A stretch of DNA of 64,000 nt from Bacteroidota bacterium. Its GTDB lineage: Bacteria > Bacteroidota > Bacteroidia > Chitinophagales > Chitinophagaceae. Positions within the stretch are counted from its first letter, which is position 1, and every line of letters starts with the position of its first letter. The position numbers were made by a program, and so were the translations under genes. Below are positions 28,380-37,909 of the stretch, piece by piece. The notes below the pieces were generated by a model, which searched no databases, was not told the DNA's origin, and was given only the letters and a program-made list of their open reading frames with translations. The stretch lies in contig JAFDXL010000009.1 in the NCBI GenBank assembly GCA_018267955.1, forward strand, positions 1,018,717 through 1,082,716, given 5' to 3'.

Positions 28380-28877
28380 ATGAAAAAACTATTGATCGTG
28401 CTAATTACGGCTGCAAACTTCGCACAAGCACAGGTACCGGTATTCAAAAGCATTGACATTAATAATGGTGTTGGTAACCATTCCGGTGCATTCGGCTTTA
28501 TAAACTTAAACCGCAAATTTATTATTCGGGGCAACAACGGATACTGCCGGCACGGCACCATGTATAAGCGACGTTATTATCGCCAGCACTAAGCAAATAA
28601 AAAAACTAATCCAGGGCCATCGGGTGGACTCACTTCTAACGTTCAATTTTTAGCATGTAATGGAAATGCTTTTTAGCTTCAGATGATGGTGTCCATGGCT
28701 GGGAACCCAGGATAACAGATGGCATAGAAGCAGCTACCGACATGATAAAGGATAACCCCGGCTCTTTTCATAGGTAATGACGGAGTAAATGGTGAAGAGC
28801 TTTGGATTACTGATGGAACAGCATCAGGAACAAATTTCTAAAGGATATTAAAACCGCATCGCTATCCTCATCAATAT
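28380..28877 (+). pseudogene. Decayed 5' copy of the ELWxxDGT-repeat gene
   Basis: Begins MKKLLIVLITAANFAQAQVP and is nearly identical to the intact gene at 33315 for about 45 codons. The frame is then broken by small insertions and deletions, including an internal deletion of about 50 bases near 28765. Recognisable DNA continues until about 28877 (ends CTATCCTCATCAATATC) and then stops matching. The remaining two thirds of the gene are absent. It is a partial, non-functional duplicate, on the same strand and with the same upstream repeat as the intact gene. Confidence 0.85.
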
Positions 28878-28951
28878 CACCACGAAGCGTATGGTAGTTA
28901 ATAAATATTTTTTTTACCGCAACACGATAATAAACTTCTATACTATTACAC

Positions 28952-28980
28952 AATAAGCCGGAATGAAATTCCGGCTTATT
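28952..28980 (-). terminator. Hairpin at the end of the LytTR regulator gene
   Basis: Perfect 13-bp stem (AATAAGCCGGAAT, loop GAA, complement), starting one base after the minus-strand stop codon. No clean U-tract follows, but the position and stability suggest transcription termination or 3'-end protection. Confidence 0.65.
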
Positions 28981-28981
28981 G

Positions 28982-29728
28982 CTAAGCTTCAAACAGGCCC
29001 AAAAAATCTTTCTTCCTTCGCTTGGAAATATCAACAACAGAACCGTCAACCATTGTCACATAACCTCCATCACCTCGGTGATAATGTTTTATAAGCGACA
29101 AGTTAATAACATGTGAATGATGAACTCTGAAAAATTGAATCGATGGCAATAACTCTTCGTAATCCTTAATTGGTTTTGAACTTAGTATAGATGTCTTATC
29201 AAGACAAAAGATTTGTGTATAACTGCCCTCAGCTTTCATTCTTATAATATTATTCAGCGCAATAAAACGTAAACCATCATTTACTGGAACCGCTATCGTG
29301 TCGGTAGTCACTGTTTTCTGTGTTAGTTCATTTACAATTGTTTGTACATTATAGAAGCCTCTTTTCTCCAATATCCGTTCTTCTGCTTTTTGCACAGCCA
29401 ATTGTAATTCAGATATGTTAATAGGTTTAAGTAGATAATCGATAGCGGAAACCTTGATCGCATTAAGTGAATATTCGCTATATGCTGTAACAAATATCAC
29501 CTCGAATGATATATTCTTTACATTTTCAAATAACATAAAACCATCTCCTCCTGGCATATTAATATCCAAAAAAACGAGTTCTGGCTTTAGCTGCTGAACA
29601 AGCGTTATTCCTTGTTCAACGTTATCTGCATCAGCCTTGATGATTACATTATTACAGTATCTTGATAGTAAAGTGCAGAGCGTATTTCTGCTTTTCAATT
29701 CATCATCGATAATTACCGAGCGTATCAT
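28982..29728 (-). CDS. LytTR-family response regulator
   Basis: 248 residues from ATG at 29728 (MIRSVIIDDELKSRN); the open frame extends three codons to a TTG that is a poorer start. The receiver domain has Asp55 in LVFLDINMPGGDG and Lys in YLLKPINISEL. The C-terminal LytTR DNA-binding domain reads IIRMKAEGSYTQIFCLD and FFRVHHSHVINLSLIKHYH. It is divergent from the large sensor kinase at 29872, across 143 bases. This is the usual Bacteroidota arrangement in which a 5TM- or propeller-type kinase of the His_kinase family signals to a LytTR regulator. Confidence 0.9.
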   Translation of the reverse strand: MIRSVIIDDELKSRNTLCTLLSRYCNNVIIKADADNVEQGITLVQQLKPELVFLDINMPGGDGFMLFENVKNISFEVIFVTAYSEYSLNAIKVSAIDYLLKPINISELQLAVQKAEERILEKRGFYNVQTIVNELTQKTVTTDTIAVPVNDGLRFIALNNIIRMKAEGSYTQIFCLDKTSILSSKPIKDYEELLPSIQFFRVHHSHVINLSLIKHYHRGDGGYVTMVDGSVVDISKRRKKDFLGLFEA

Positions 29729-29871
29729 GGCAAACAATTTTAATATTGATACGGGTAAACAGTTAAAAATTGACTACTTAATTAATAATAGCTATAGAAA
29801 TTCTTATACTAATTTACTAAATTAACAATACAGTACGTATATATAGAATATTATTTTAATAAACTTCAAAT

Positions 29872-32800
29872 GTGCTGAAATATTTCCTTTTCATCTGTTT
29901 TTTCTATCTAAGCACTCAGTGTGCAGCGCAGTTTTGTAGCGGTAATTATTGCTATGAGGAAATAGATACTAAACAAGGTTTATCTAATAATATCGTATTA
30001 TCTCTCTTACAGGATAGCGAAGGGTATCTATGGATCGGTACATATAACGGGTTGTGCATGTATAACGGAACCAAGTTTACTAAGATGCAAAACGTTTTAG
30101 GTGAAAGTGACCAAAATGTAGTGAATGCAATAGAAACAATTTTCGAAGACAAGAGAAAAAATATATGGATAGGAACACGTTATGGCTTAGTAAGCCGATA
30201 TACAAAAAAAGAGAAGCGATTCTATATATATCCTAATACTATAAATGCTGCAATTACCGGTTTCTTTCAGGATAAAAAAGGTACTATTTGGGTAACTAAT
30301 GACAAAGGAATGATCGGGAGTATCACAGGGGATAAAATAAATTTTTATCCAATCACAGTTGACGAGAATATCTTAAGCGTAGCTGAAAAAACTGATGACA
30401 TGTTAATTATAGTATGTGCTGTTAAAAGTTACGTTTTTTCTAAATTAAATAGGACAGCAGCCATAATACGTTACAATGGAGAAAAAGCTTATAATTATAA
30501 TAGTGCAATTGCAACCAGAGATGCAGACGTTTTCACCGTAAACCAAAAGGGATGTAACCTAATTAATATCAAAGAGAATACGATAAAAACAATAATACCG
30601 ACTCCATCCTTTTTCAGAAGCCCTTCTCATCAAAAAATTGCACTAGGTAATAACACAATTTATTACACAGATGGTGTAATAATGGGCGAGTATACACTGC
30701 AAGGAAAGCATATCAGCACCTTTAGCATTAATGAATTAGGCCATAAAAATAATACTGAAATAAATACAATGATATCTGATAAATCAGGCATCATATGGTT
30801 AGGGACAAATAGTGGCCTCCTTAAGATAGATAAATATAAATACCAGTTCGATAAATACATGTCAAACGGTATAAGTAAGTATATCACACATGATTATGTC
30901 AGATCAATATACACAGACAAACAAGGAAATTTATGGATAGGTATGCGCAATGGCGCTGTAAATAAACTTTGCTATAACAGATCGAATAATCAGTACGATT
31001 TTTCCGGTTCATACAGGCTTCATTATTGCAATAAAAATTTATCGGAATACACAGTAAACTGCTTTTTACAGTTGCGCAATGGCAAATTACTTGTTGGCGG
31101 GCAACAAGGGGTCTCATGCCTTAAACACAATTCTAATATTTTTACAAAATATTTACCGGATAGTATAAACACACGAATTGTTGAAGTATGGAGCCTGTAT
31201 GAAGATGCGTATGGCAACATTTGGATTGGCTGTAATAATCTAGGCTTATTTATATATAATCCGAGGTTAAAACGAGTTTACCATTACATGAATAATCCAT
31301 CAGATAAAAATACAATCGCAGGTAATTCTGTATGGAATATTTATGAATCAAAAAACGGACACATATGGCTTGGAACCAGTAATGGCCTGTGTTTTCCTCA
31401 ACAATTTTGTGGGGTGCAAAACCTGAATTTTAAACAATGCTTACTGAATGATACTAAACCAATTCAGGTGTGGAGTATATCTGAAGATAGAGACAGTAAT
31501 TTGTGGATAGGTACTACCGGCAATGGTCTTTACTCTGTGTCTCTACGTACAAATAAGATTAATCATTTTAATAACTTAGTAAATAATGTTGTAGCCTCTG
31601 TTTTTTTTGATAAAAAAGAGACCATTTGGGTAAGCACTGTAAATGGCCTTTATCATTACGATAAAAAAATAAATCTTCTAAATAGCTTTGGTGAACAAGA
31701 TGGTCTGCAAAGCTCAGATTTTAATTTCAAAGCATACAGTGTAGCAGCTAACAATAAAGTGTTTTTGGGTACGAAATCCGGTATAGTGAGCTTTTCTCCT
31801 GATAGCATAAAGACAAGAAATTACAACCATATCCCTGTTTATATAACGTCATTAAAAATTTCAGGGGTAGATTCATCATGCGCAATTTCCAGGCATAGCA
31901 TTATTAACCTTAGTTATAAACAAAATTTTATCAATATAGGTTTCGCAATTGTAGATTTTACAAAACCGGAAACACATACATATAGGTACAAACTTGAAGG
32001 ATTTCAAAAAAAGTGGACTTACACTACAGCCGACCAACCCTACGCTAACTATACCAATATACCGCCGGGTAAATACAAATTTTTACTAGAAGGAAGCGTA
32101 AATGGAAATGATTGGAATTCACAAAGCCAATTTTTGTTTATTGATATTCATCCCGCTTTATGGCAAAGACCAATATTCTGGTTAGTGTTATGTATTACAA
32201 TAGTAACTGCAGTATCCTTATTTGTTTATAAACGAATAAAGCATATAATAAAAAAAGAGCGAGAAAAAAACAAAATACAATTAGAAATTGTAACCCTCGA
32301 ACTTAACGCTTTGCAAGCGCAAATGAATCCTCATTTTATCTTTAATACCCTTAATGCAATACAACATTACATAATTAATCATGACGATATAGCGGCTAAT
32401 AATTATTTGTCAAGGTTTGCAAAATTGATGCGTTTATTCCTGGAGTCATCAAAAAATAAATATACCAATTTGCAAGCCGAGATTGAGTTGAATGAACTGT
32501 ATATATCGTTAGAAAGATTGCGTTTTGAGGATAAGTTTGATTATTCTGTAACTATCGATCACAAGATAAATGTTAACGGAATAAGAATACCATCCATGCT
32601 GATACAACCTTTTATAGAAAATGCTATTAAGCACGGGCTAATATACAAACAAACCAAAGGAATATTGAAGCTGTCATTTTTCATTTCTGATGACCAGGAA
32701 TATATCCTTTGTGAAATAGATGATAATGGTATAGGAAGAGAAAAATCTAAACAATTACACAACAAAAATGAAAAGTATAACGCTCATGCATCACGAGGCA

Positions 32801-32928
32801 TGCAGCTTATAAGAGAACGTGTTGATGCTTATAACTTTATTGAGAAAAGAAAAATCGGGATCGAGGTTATTGATAAACATTATCCTGAAGAAGGAACTCT
32901 TATTAAATTGAAAATCCCCGTTAGCTAA
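29872..32928 (+). CDS. Reg_prop/Y_Y_Y sensor histidine kinase
   Basis: 1018 residues, GTG start (GTGCTGAAATATTTC); signal peptide 1-19. The periplasmic part holds many two-component propeller repeats, seen as W(I/L)GT..GL motifs (LWIGTYNGLCMYN, IWLGTNSGLLKID, LWIGTTGNGLYSV, IWVSTVNGLYHYD), then a Y_Y_Y domain (YRYKLEGFQKKW, YTNIPPGKYKFLL). One membrane segment (about 768-788) leads to a His_kinase domain (LQAQMNPHFIFNTLNAIQHY) and HATPase (IENAIKHGL, DDNGIGR). No receiver or AraC domain is attached, so it is not the hybrid form; the separate LytTR gene upstream is its likely target. The propeller often senses glycans, but the ligand here is unknown. Confidence 0.9.
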   Translation: MLKYFLFICFFYLSTQCAAQFCSGNYCYEEIDTKQGLSNNIVLSLLQDSEGYLWIGTYNGLCMYNGTKFTKMQNVLGESDQNVVNAIETIFEDKRKNIWIGTRYGLVSRYTKKEKRFYIYPNTINAAITGFFQDKKGTIWVTNDKGMIGSITGDKINFYPITVDENILSVAEKTDDMLIIVCAVKSYVFSKLNRTAAIIRYNGEKAYNYNSAIATRDADVFTVNQKGCNLINIKENTIKTIIPTPSFFRSPSHQKIALGNNTIYYTDGVIMGEYTLQGKHISTFSINELGHKNNTEINTMISDKSGIIWLGTNSGLLKIDKYKYQFDKYMSNGISKYITHDYVRSIYTDKQGNLWIGMRNGAVNKLCYNRSNNQYDFSGSYRLHYCNKNLSEYTVNCFLQLRNGKLLVGGQQGVSCLKHNSNIFTKYLPDSINTRIVEVWSLYEDAYGNIWIGCNNLGLFIYNPRLKRVYHYMNNPSDKNTIAGNSVWNIYESKNGHIWLGTSNGLCFPQQFCGVQNLNFKQCLLNDTKPIQVWSISEDRDSNLWIGTTGNGLYSVSLRTNKINHFNNLVNNVVASVFFDKKETIWVSTVNGLYHYDKKINLLNSFGEQDGLQSSDFNFKAYSVAANNKVFLGTKSGIVSFSPDSIKTRNYNHIPVYITSLKISGVDSSCAISRHSIINLSYKQNFINIGFAIVDFTKPETHTYRYKLEGFQKKWTYTTADQPYANYTNIPPGKYKFLLEGSVNGNDWNSQSQFLFIDIHPALWQRPIFWLVLCITIVTAVSLFVYKRIKHIIKKEREKNKIQLEIVTLELNALQAQMNPHFIFNTLNAIQHYIINHDDIAANNYLSRFAKLMRLFLESSKNKYTNLQAEIELNELYISLERLRFEDKFDYSVTIDHKINVNGIRIPSMLIQPFIENAIKHGLIYKQTKGILKLSFFISDDQEYILCEIDDNGIGREKSKQLHNKNEKYNAHASRGMQLIRERVDAYNFIEKRKIGIEVIDKHYPEEGTLIKLKIPVS

Positions 32929-33020
32929 TTAAGATTAACCCAAACTACGGGCTATGAACTTCGCGCAAAAAGCTTAAACCAATTACAGAAGCGTTACATT
33001 GCTGCATCACTTACTCTTGC

Positions 33021-33085
33021 GGCCCCTCCATAACTTGGGCCCAAGACTCCCTGATTACGAGCCAAGGGCTACACTCTCTTTGTCT
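33021..33085 (-). other. Degenerate tRNA-like sequence (doubtful)
   Basis: Read on the minus strand, CTTGGCTCGTAATCAGG forms an anticodon-arm-like hairpin with a seven-base loop CTCGTAA (anticodon CGT, Thr). It is followed by AGTCTTGGG and a spoiled T-arm ending in GGAGGGGCC. The T-loop is not canonical and no good D-arm or acceptor 5' strand is seen. It may be a tRNA relic in the 386-base gap 32929-33314; no gene is seen in the rest of that gap besides repeat copy C. Confidence 0.25.
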
Positions 33086-33087
33086 TT

Positions 33088-33250
33088 GATTAAAACGTAT
33101 CCCATTTAGTTCTTAAGAGACAAAAAAAATGAGTTATTCATGAGTAGGCAAGAGTTTAATAGCCCTTAGACATGAAAATCAAGATATTGCGAGCTGAGAT
33201 TCGAATTACTCCCTCTCCGCCTAAAAGAATAACAAGCCCGAAGAAAGTCA
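33088..33250 (+). repeat. tRNA-3'-end-like repeat, copy C
   Basis: Contains TAGTTCTTAA, ATGAGTTATTCATGAGTAGG, ATTGCGAGCTGAGATTCGAA and CTCCCTCTCCGCCT in the same order as copies A and B. It lies 65 bases upstream of the intact ELWxxDGT gene and may also carry its promoter or leader. The T-arm is mismatched, so this is a fragment and not a tRNA gene. Confidence 0.6.
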
Positions 33251-33314
33251 CCCTATGCGCCTTTGGCTACCTGCTTCTTTATCAGTATATTTATAGAACA
33301 CAAATAACTCCATT

Positions 33315-34967
33315 ATGAAAAAACTATTGATTCTGCTAATTACGGCGGCAAACTTCGCACAAGCACAGGTACCCGTATTCAAAAGCATTGACATTAATAA
33401 TGGTGTCGGTAACCATTCCGCTGCATTCGGCTTTATAAACTTTAACGGCAAATTTATATTTGGAGCAACAACAGATACTGCCGGCACGGAACCATGGATA
33501 AGCGATGGTACTATCGCCGGCACTAAGCAAATAAAAAATACTAATCCGGGAGCATCGGGTGGACTCACTTCTAACGTTCAATTTTTAGCATGTAATGGAA
33601 ATGTTTTTTTTAGTGCAGACGATGGCGTCCATGGCTGGGAACCCTGGATAACAGATGGCACAGAAGCAGGCACCTACATGATAAAGGATATCAATCCCGG
33701 CTCTGCAAGAGGATGCTTGTTCCCATTTGCAACATTAAATGGAAAGGTCTTTTTCATAGGTAATGACGGAGTAAATGGTGAAGAGCTTTGGATTACTGAT
33801 GGAACAGCATCAGGAACAAATTTGCTGAAGGATATTAAAACTGCATCGCTATCCTCATCAATATCGCAGTTTACGGTTTTTAATTCCAAATTATATTTTG
33901 CAGCGTGGGATCTTAGCCATGGACAGGAACTTTGGGTCACAGATGGTACAACTGCCGGTACACAAATGGTAATGGATATTAATCCCGGTACCAACAACTC
34001 AAACATCGGTATCCTCTGCGAATATAATGGCAAGCTATATTTTCATGCACAGGACGACACCCACGGACTGGAGCTATGGTCTACAGACGGCACAGCAGGG
34101 GGCACACAGATGGTAAAAGATATATGGCCGGGTAGCAACCCCGGGGTACCGGGTCTTTTTAACTATTGCGCTGTTTATAACAGTAAGCTTTATTTTCCCG
34201 CTAACGATGGCACCAATGGTGTCGAGTTGTGGTCTTCTGATGGTACTACAGGAGGTACACAAATGGTAAAAGATATAAACTTATCGGGTAACGGCGACCC
34301 TACCTACCTGATGGTGTACAAGGGTAAATTATATTTTTCAGCTGCAGATGTAGATCATGGCTATGAATTATTCTCTTCTGATGGTACCGCCGCAGGCACA
34401 CAAATTGTAAAGGATATCTTTCCGGGAGCAAGTGTATCCAATAGTAGCATGCCCGGCTATCTTTTTGCAGGAAAAAACCGCTTTTATTTCACTGCACAGA
34501 GTACAACAAACAATACGCAGTTATGGCAATCTGATGGCACAGACACCGGAACGAAAATGATATCACCTGTGGTAACACCTAATAATAATGCTTTAGTCAA
34601 TACTCTTGAGTTTTTCTTTTACCCGCAGGATTCCTCATTTTATTTTACTGCCAATTTTAATACCATCGGCAATGAATTGTGGAGCTTGAAAGATACTACA
34701 GGTGCAACAACTATCGCTGCACTAACTAATAGCAACGGGATCAGCATCTATCCCAATCCTAATAAAGGAATATTTGAAATAAGTATTAAAGATCATTTTT
34801 TGAAAGCAACCACAACTGTCTATGATATGCACGGACGTATGATATACAGCACAGATTTGCACAAGCAGGCAACCAAACTATATTTGAAGGATGTTCCCGC
34901 AGGCAATTATGTTGTAAACATCCTGGTAGACAACAACAACTATTCACGGCTATTGCAGATACAATAA
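33315..34967 (+). CDS. ELWxxDGT-repeat protein with T9SS sorting domain
   Basis: 550 residues; signal peptide 1-18 (cleavage after AQA). The body has eight or nine repeats of about 47 residues with the signature (E)LW.(T/S)DGT..GT..(V/I)KD, for example ELWITDGTASGTNLLKD and ELWSSDGTTGGTQMVKD. This is expected to fold as a beta-propeller. The last 80 residues are a T9SS type A sorting domain (ISIYPNPNKGIFEI, VYDMHGRMI, LKDVPAGNYVVNIL). It is exported to the cell surface. Function unknown. A decayed partial duplicate lies 4.9 kb upstream, and the LytTR/kinase pair lies between the two copies. Confidence 0.9.
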   Translation: MKKLLILLITAANFAQAQVPVFKSIDINNGVGNHSAAFGFINFNGKFIFGATTDTAGTEPWISDGTIAGTKQIKNTNPGASGGLTSNVQFLACNGNVFFSADDGVHGWEPWITDGTEAGTYMIKDINPGSARGCLFPFATLNGKVFFIGNDGVNGEELWITDGTASGTNLLKDIKTASLSSSISQFTVFNSKLYFAAWDLSHGQELWVTDGTTAGTQMVMDINPGTNNSNIGILCEYNGKLYFHAQDDTHGLELWSTDGTAGGTQMVKDIWPGSNPGVPGLFNYCAVYNSKLYFPANDGTNGVELWSSDGTTGGTQMVKDINLSGNGDPTYLMVYKGKLYFSAADVDHGYELFSSDGTAAGTQIVKDIFPGASVSNSSMPGYLFAGKNRFYFTAQSTTNNTQLWQSDGTDTGTKMISPVVTPNNNALVNTLEFFFYPQDSSFYFTANFNTIGNELWSLKDTTGATTIAALTNSNGISIYPNPNKGIFEISIKDHFLKATTTVYDMHGRMIYSTDLHKQATKLYLKDVPAGNYVVNILVDNNNYSRLLQIQ

Positions 34968-35226
34968 CAAGAATGATTAAACATTGTATTGGATTTAGCA
35001 AAGCACAGCCTGTATAAAAAAAAGACGATCGCTTCAGGCATTTGTAGCTTGTTTGAAATTAAAGCAAAAGATATAGATGCCTTTTTGCGAAGTGACGTAC
35101 TAAGATTTAAGCAAATAGTGTGTTGGGCAGGGTACTCTGCATCATCTTTAATCTGTACCATAATTGGTAAACCTTCATATCAGGGTATAAGTTTTACGGC
35201 AGTTTTACGCTATTTTTATACCAGAT

Positions 35227-36480
35227 ATGCATAACGCATGTACATATAGTAGGATCGTATTTTTTTGTTTATTGACCTTATTCACCCGCGCAGCTGTAGC
35301 ACAGGACACCACAAGTGCCGATGGCTTATTTGAGGCTGCACGTAACCAGGCTTTTAAAAACAAAAACTATACAGAAGCTGTCAGGCTTTCGAAAAAAGCG
35401 CTGTTACTCAATGCCGCTTATACAGATGTCATTGTTTTCACAGGGCGTATATATGCATGGAACAAGCAGCCTGACAGTGCCAAGGCATACTTTGAAAAAG
35501 CATTGCTGCAAAAACCAACGCCAGAGGATGCATATGCAGGCTATGCTGACCTTGAATTCTGGAATGATAATTCGGAGAAAGCACTATCGCTCTTGCAGCA
35601 AGGCTTGTCTGACTATCCTCAATCTGTAGAGTTATTGTTACGAAAAGCCAAAATCCTAAATGCAAAGAAGGATTTTAAACAGGCAATATTAATAGTTGAT
35701 ACAATACTGAAACTGGACAAGAACAATACGGATGCGCGGGCGCTTGCGTCACAAATACGCGATAATATTTCGAAAAACAGGATTGGTATTAAGTATGACT
35801 ATGTTTCATTCGACAAACAGTTTCCCGACCCATGGCACTTAGCCAGTATTGACTACACCCGACAGACGCAGGCTGGTGCCTTTACGGCGAGGGTGAATTA
35901 TGCGAATAGGTTTAATATGGATGGCTTGCAATACGAGCTTGAATCTTACCCGCGCTTTTCTAAAACATTCTATGCATACGTCAACACCGGCTATTCCGAT
36001 AATGTAGGTGTGTTTCCTAAATGGAAGGCCGGAGCATCGTTATATGCAAATCTGCCCAAAGCGTTTGAATCAGAATTAGGCGTTCGCTACCTGTATTTCA
36101 CATCCAATGCGTTTATCTATACCCTATATCTTGGTAAATATTACAAGAGCTTTCTGTTCGGCGCCAGAACTTACCTTGCTCCTGCAAATAGCAATATATC
36201 ACAATCTTACAGCGTGATAGCGCGCTACTATTATGGCGGTATTGATGATTATATAGGTTTGCTTGCAGGTGCGGGTCTATCGCCTGACGACAATCGTGTT
36301 ATTGTGCAGCTTAACAGCACTTACAAACTGCAAACCTATATGGCAGAACTTACGCTGAGGCACGCTATACGAAAACTCAATATCATTACTGCCAACTTCT
36401 CTATTCTGAACCAGGAGTATAGAATGGGAATGAAAGGAAACCAACTGCAGGCAGGCATTGGTTATATACGCAGGTTCTAA
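35227..36480 (+). CDS. YaiO-family outer-membrane beta-barrel protein with TPR domain
   Basis: 417 residues; signal peptide 1-26 (cleavage after AAVA). TPR-like helices (about 30-185, AVRLSKKALLLNAAYTDV, AYFEKALLQKPTPEDAYAGY) precede a YaiO-type barrel (about 195-417, KIGCT-free, with YDYVSFDKQFPDPWHLASI and TRQTQAGAFTARVNYANRF). The last strand ends QAGIGYIRRF. YaiO-type proteins are thought to act as export pores or anchors for polysaccharides. Convergent with and touching the glycosyltransferase gene (1 base between stops), which strongly suggests a shared exopolysaccharide job. Confidence 0.85.
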   Translation: MHNACTYSRIVFFCLLTLFTRAAVAQDTTSADGLFEAARNQAFKNKNYTEAVRLSKKALLLNAAYTDVIVFTGRIYAWNKQPDSAKAYFEKALLQKPTPEDAYAGYADLEFWNDNSEKALSLLQQGLSDYPQSVELLLRKAKILNAKKDFKQAILIVDTILKLDKNNTDARALASQIRDNISKNRIGIKYDYVSFDKQFPDPWHLASIDYTRQTQAGAFTARVNYANRFNMDGLQYELESYPRFSKTFYAYVNTGYSDNVGVFPKWKAGASLYANLPKAFESELGVRYLYFTSNAFIYTLYLGKYYKSFLFGARTYLAPANSNISQSYSVIARYYYGGIDDYIGLLAGAGLSPDDNRVIVQLNSTYKLQTYMAELTLRHAIRKLNIITANFSILNQEYRMGMKGNQLQAGIGYIRRF

Positions 36481-36481
36481 T

Positions 36482-37909
36482 TTATTTCTTGACAGGCGTA
36501 GGCCCGAAACCCTGCCTGGTCATTTCGCCCCAGCTATTCTTCTTGCGTATGATATCTACATACCCTTTTATTGCCGCCCAAACTACGAATGGATGAAAAT
36601 AAAATGGCTCTGAAAGTGCTGCTATTAGCAGTTTCATCATATCTGTACGTCGGTGATACATATTGTATGTGGTGACTTCCATATAAGCCGCGAAAGCAGA
36701 ATAGAGATACCCAAATGAAATAATGAACACTAGCAGGGCAATAAAAAGATGCCAGTTAATAAGCCCAAACACGGTTAGCAGCAAAAATATGATCATGCCG
36801 AAGAATTCAATCACAGGCGCCAGCATTTCAAAGAAAAACCAATAAGGATAACTCAGCATACCTAACAATCCGTATTTAGGATTGAAGAACATTATTTTAT
36901 GGAACTTAAGTGTTTCTATTGTGCCACGCGTCCAGCGGTTACGCTGGCGGCCAAGTATCTTTTTTGAGGTTGGGGCCTCTGTCCAGCACAGCGGATCCGG
37001 TATGTAGGTTACTTTATACGGCACATTCAACTCCTCCATATACCTGCGCATGCGCACTACCAATTCCATGTCCTCTCCAACAGTCTTATGATTGTACCCT
37101 CCTGCACTAATAGCTATCTGTTTATCGAACGCACCGAATGCACCTGATATCAGCAACAGGCCATTAAGCCGTGCCCAGGCCATGCGTCCTAATATAAAGG
37201 CACGTATATATTCCAATGATTGCATCTTTGCCCAATAATTATCGGGCAAATGCACTTTTACCAGGCGACCATCCTTTATTTCGCATGAGTTGGCAATACG
37301 TACTACCCCACCCGAGGCTATTACCTTTGCATCAGTTTCTTCAAGAAAGGGTTTTATCATCTTTAGAACAGAATCCTGCTCAAGTATGCAATCTACGTCA
37401 ATGCATACTATGTAATCATTGGCAGAAACGTTGATACCCACATTCAAGGCATCGGCCTTGCCACCATTTACTTTGTCAATAACCATCAGCTTTTTGTAGG
37501 CCGGGTTTTTGCTCTTATAGATGCCCCTTACTTCTTTGGTAGCTATTTTGTACTGTACATGATAGTCTATTTTTTCCAGCTGATATGCATCTATAAGCTT
37601 CTGCAGGCTATCGTCTTTGCTGCCATCATTAATGATCAGCACTTCAAGGTTACTGTAATAAAGTGAGAGAAGCGAGCGCACATTTTCAATAATAGTTGCC
37701 CCCTCATTATATGCAGGGGCGAGTATGCTTACAGATGGTGCGTGTGGCGACGATGCCAGCAAACGGTAATCTGTAAACGAATTCTTATGCATGTACTTTC
37801 TCGTATCCCCGATAGAAAACAGTCCTATAGCGATATAGAATAATAGAAGTACTATCGCATAAAGGAATATGCCATAGGTTAACAGATCAGATGCTATTTG
37901 CCCTATCAA
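36482..37909 (-). CDS. Membrane glycosyltransferase family 2 (poly-GlcNAc-synthase-like)
   Basis: 475 residues. An N-terminal membrane helix (about 10-32) is followed by a GT-A catalytic domain (about 55-300) with VSILAPAYNEGATI, the DxD-type IVCIDVDCILEQD, GEDMELVVRMRRYM and the processive-synthase motif Q/RxxRW (RQRNRWTRGTIETL), then three or four C-terminal membrane helices. This fits a processive polysaccharide synthase like PgaC or cellulose/hyaluronan synthases. The product sugar cannot be told. It overlaps the HEAT-repeat gene by 4 bases and shares its operon with a receiver protein. Confidence 0.88.
   Translation of the reverse strand: MIGQIASDLLTYGIFLYAIVLLLFYIAIGLFSIGDTRKYMHKNSFTDYRLLASSPHAPSVSILAPAYNEGATIIENVRSLLSLYYSNLEVLIINDGSKDDSLQKLIDAYQLEKIDYHVQYKIATKEVRGIYKSKNPAYKKLMVIDKVNGGKADALNVGINVSANDYIVCIDVDCILEQDSVLKMIKPFLEETDAKVIASGGVVRIANSCEIKDGRLVKVHLPDNYWAKMQSLEYIRAFILGRMAWARLNGLLLISGAFGAFDKQIAISAGGYNHKTVGEDMELVVRMRRYMEELNVPYKVTYIPDPLCWTEAPTSKKILGRQRNRWTRGTIETLKFHKIMFFNPKYGLLGMLSYPYWFFFEMLAPVIEFFGMIIFLLLTVFGLINWHLFIALLVFIISFGYLYSAFAAYMEVTTYNMYHRRTDMMKLLIAALSEPFYFHPFVVWAAIKGYVDIIRKKNSWGEMTRQGFGPTPVKK

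Noticed and set aside
20882-33250. CRISPR array or insertion sequence formed by the three repeats
   Set aside because: Only three copies, 5-7 kb apart, with unrelated genes between them. No cas genes or transposase, and no regular spacing.
34989-35234. Open frame of 81 codons between the ELWxxDGT gene and the YaiO-like gene
   Set aside because: It overlaps the YaiO start, has no signal or domain, and an equally long frame lies on the other strand. Likely chance in a 259-base gap.
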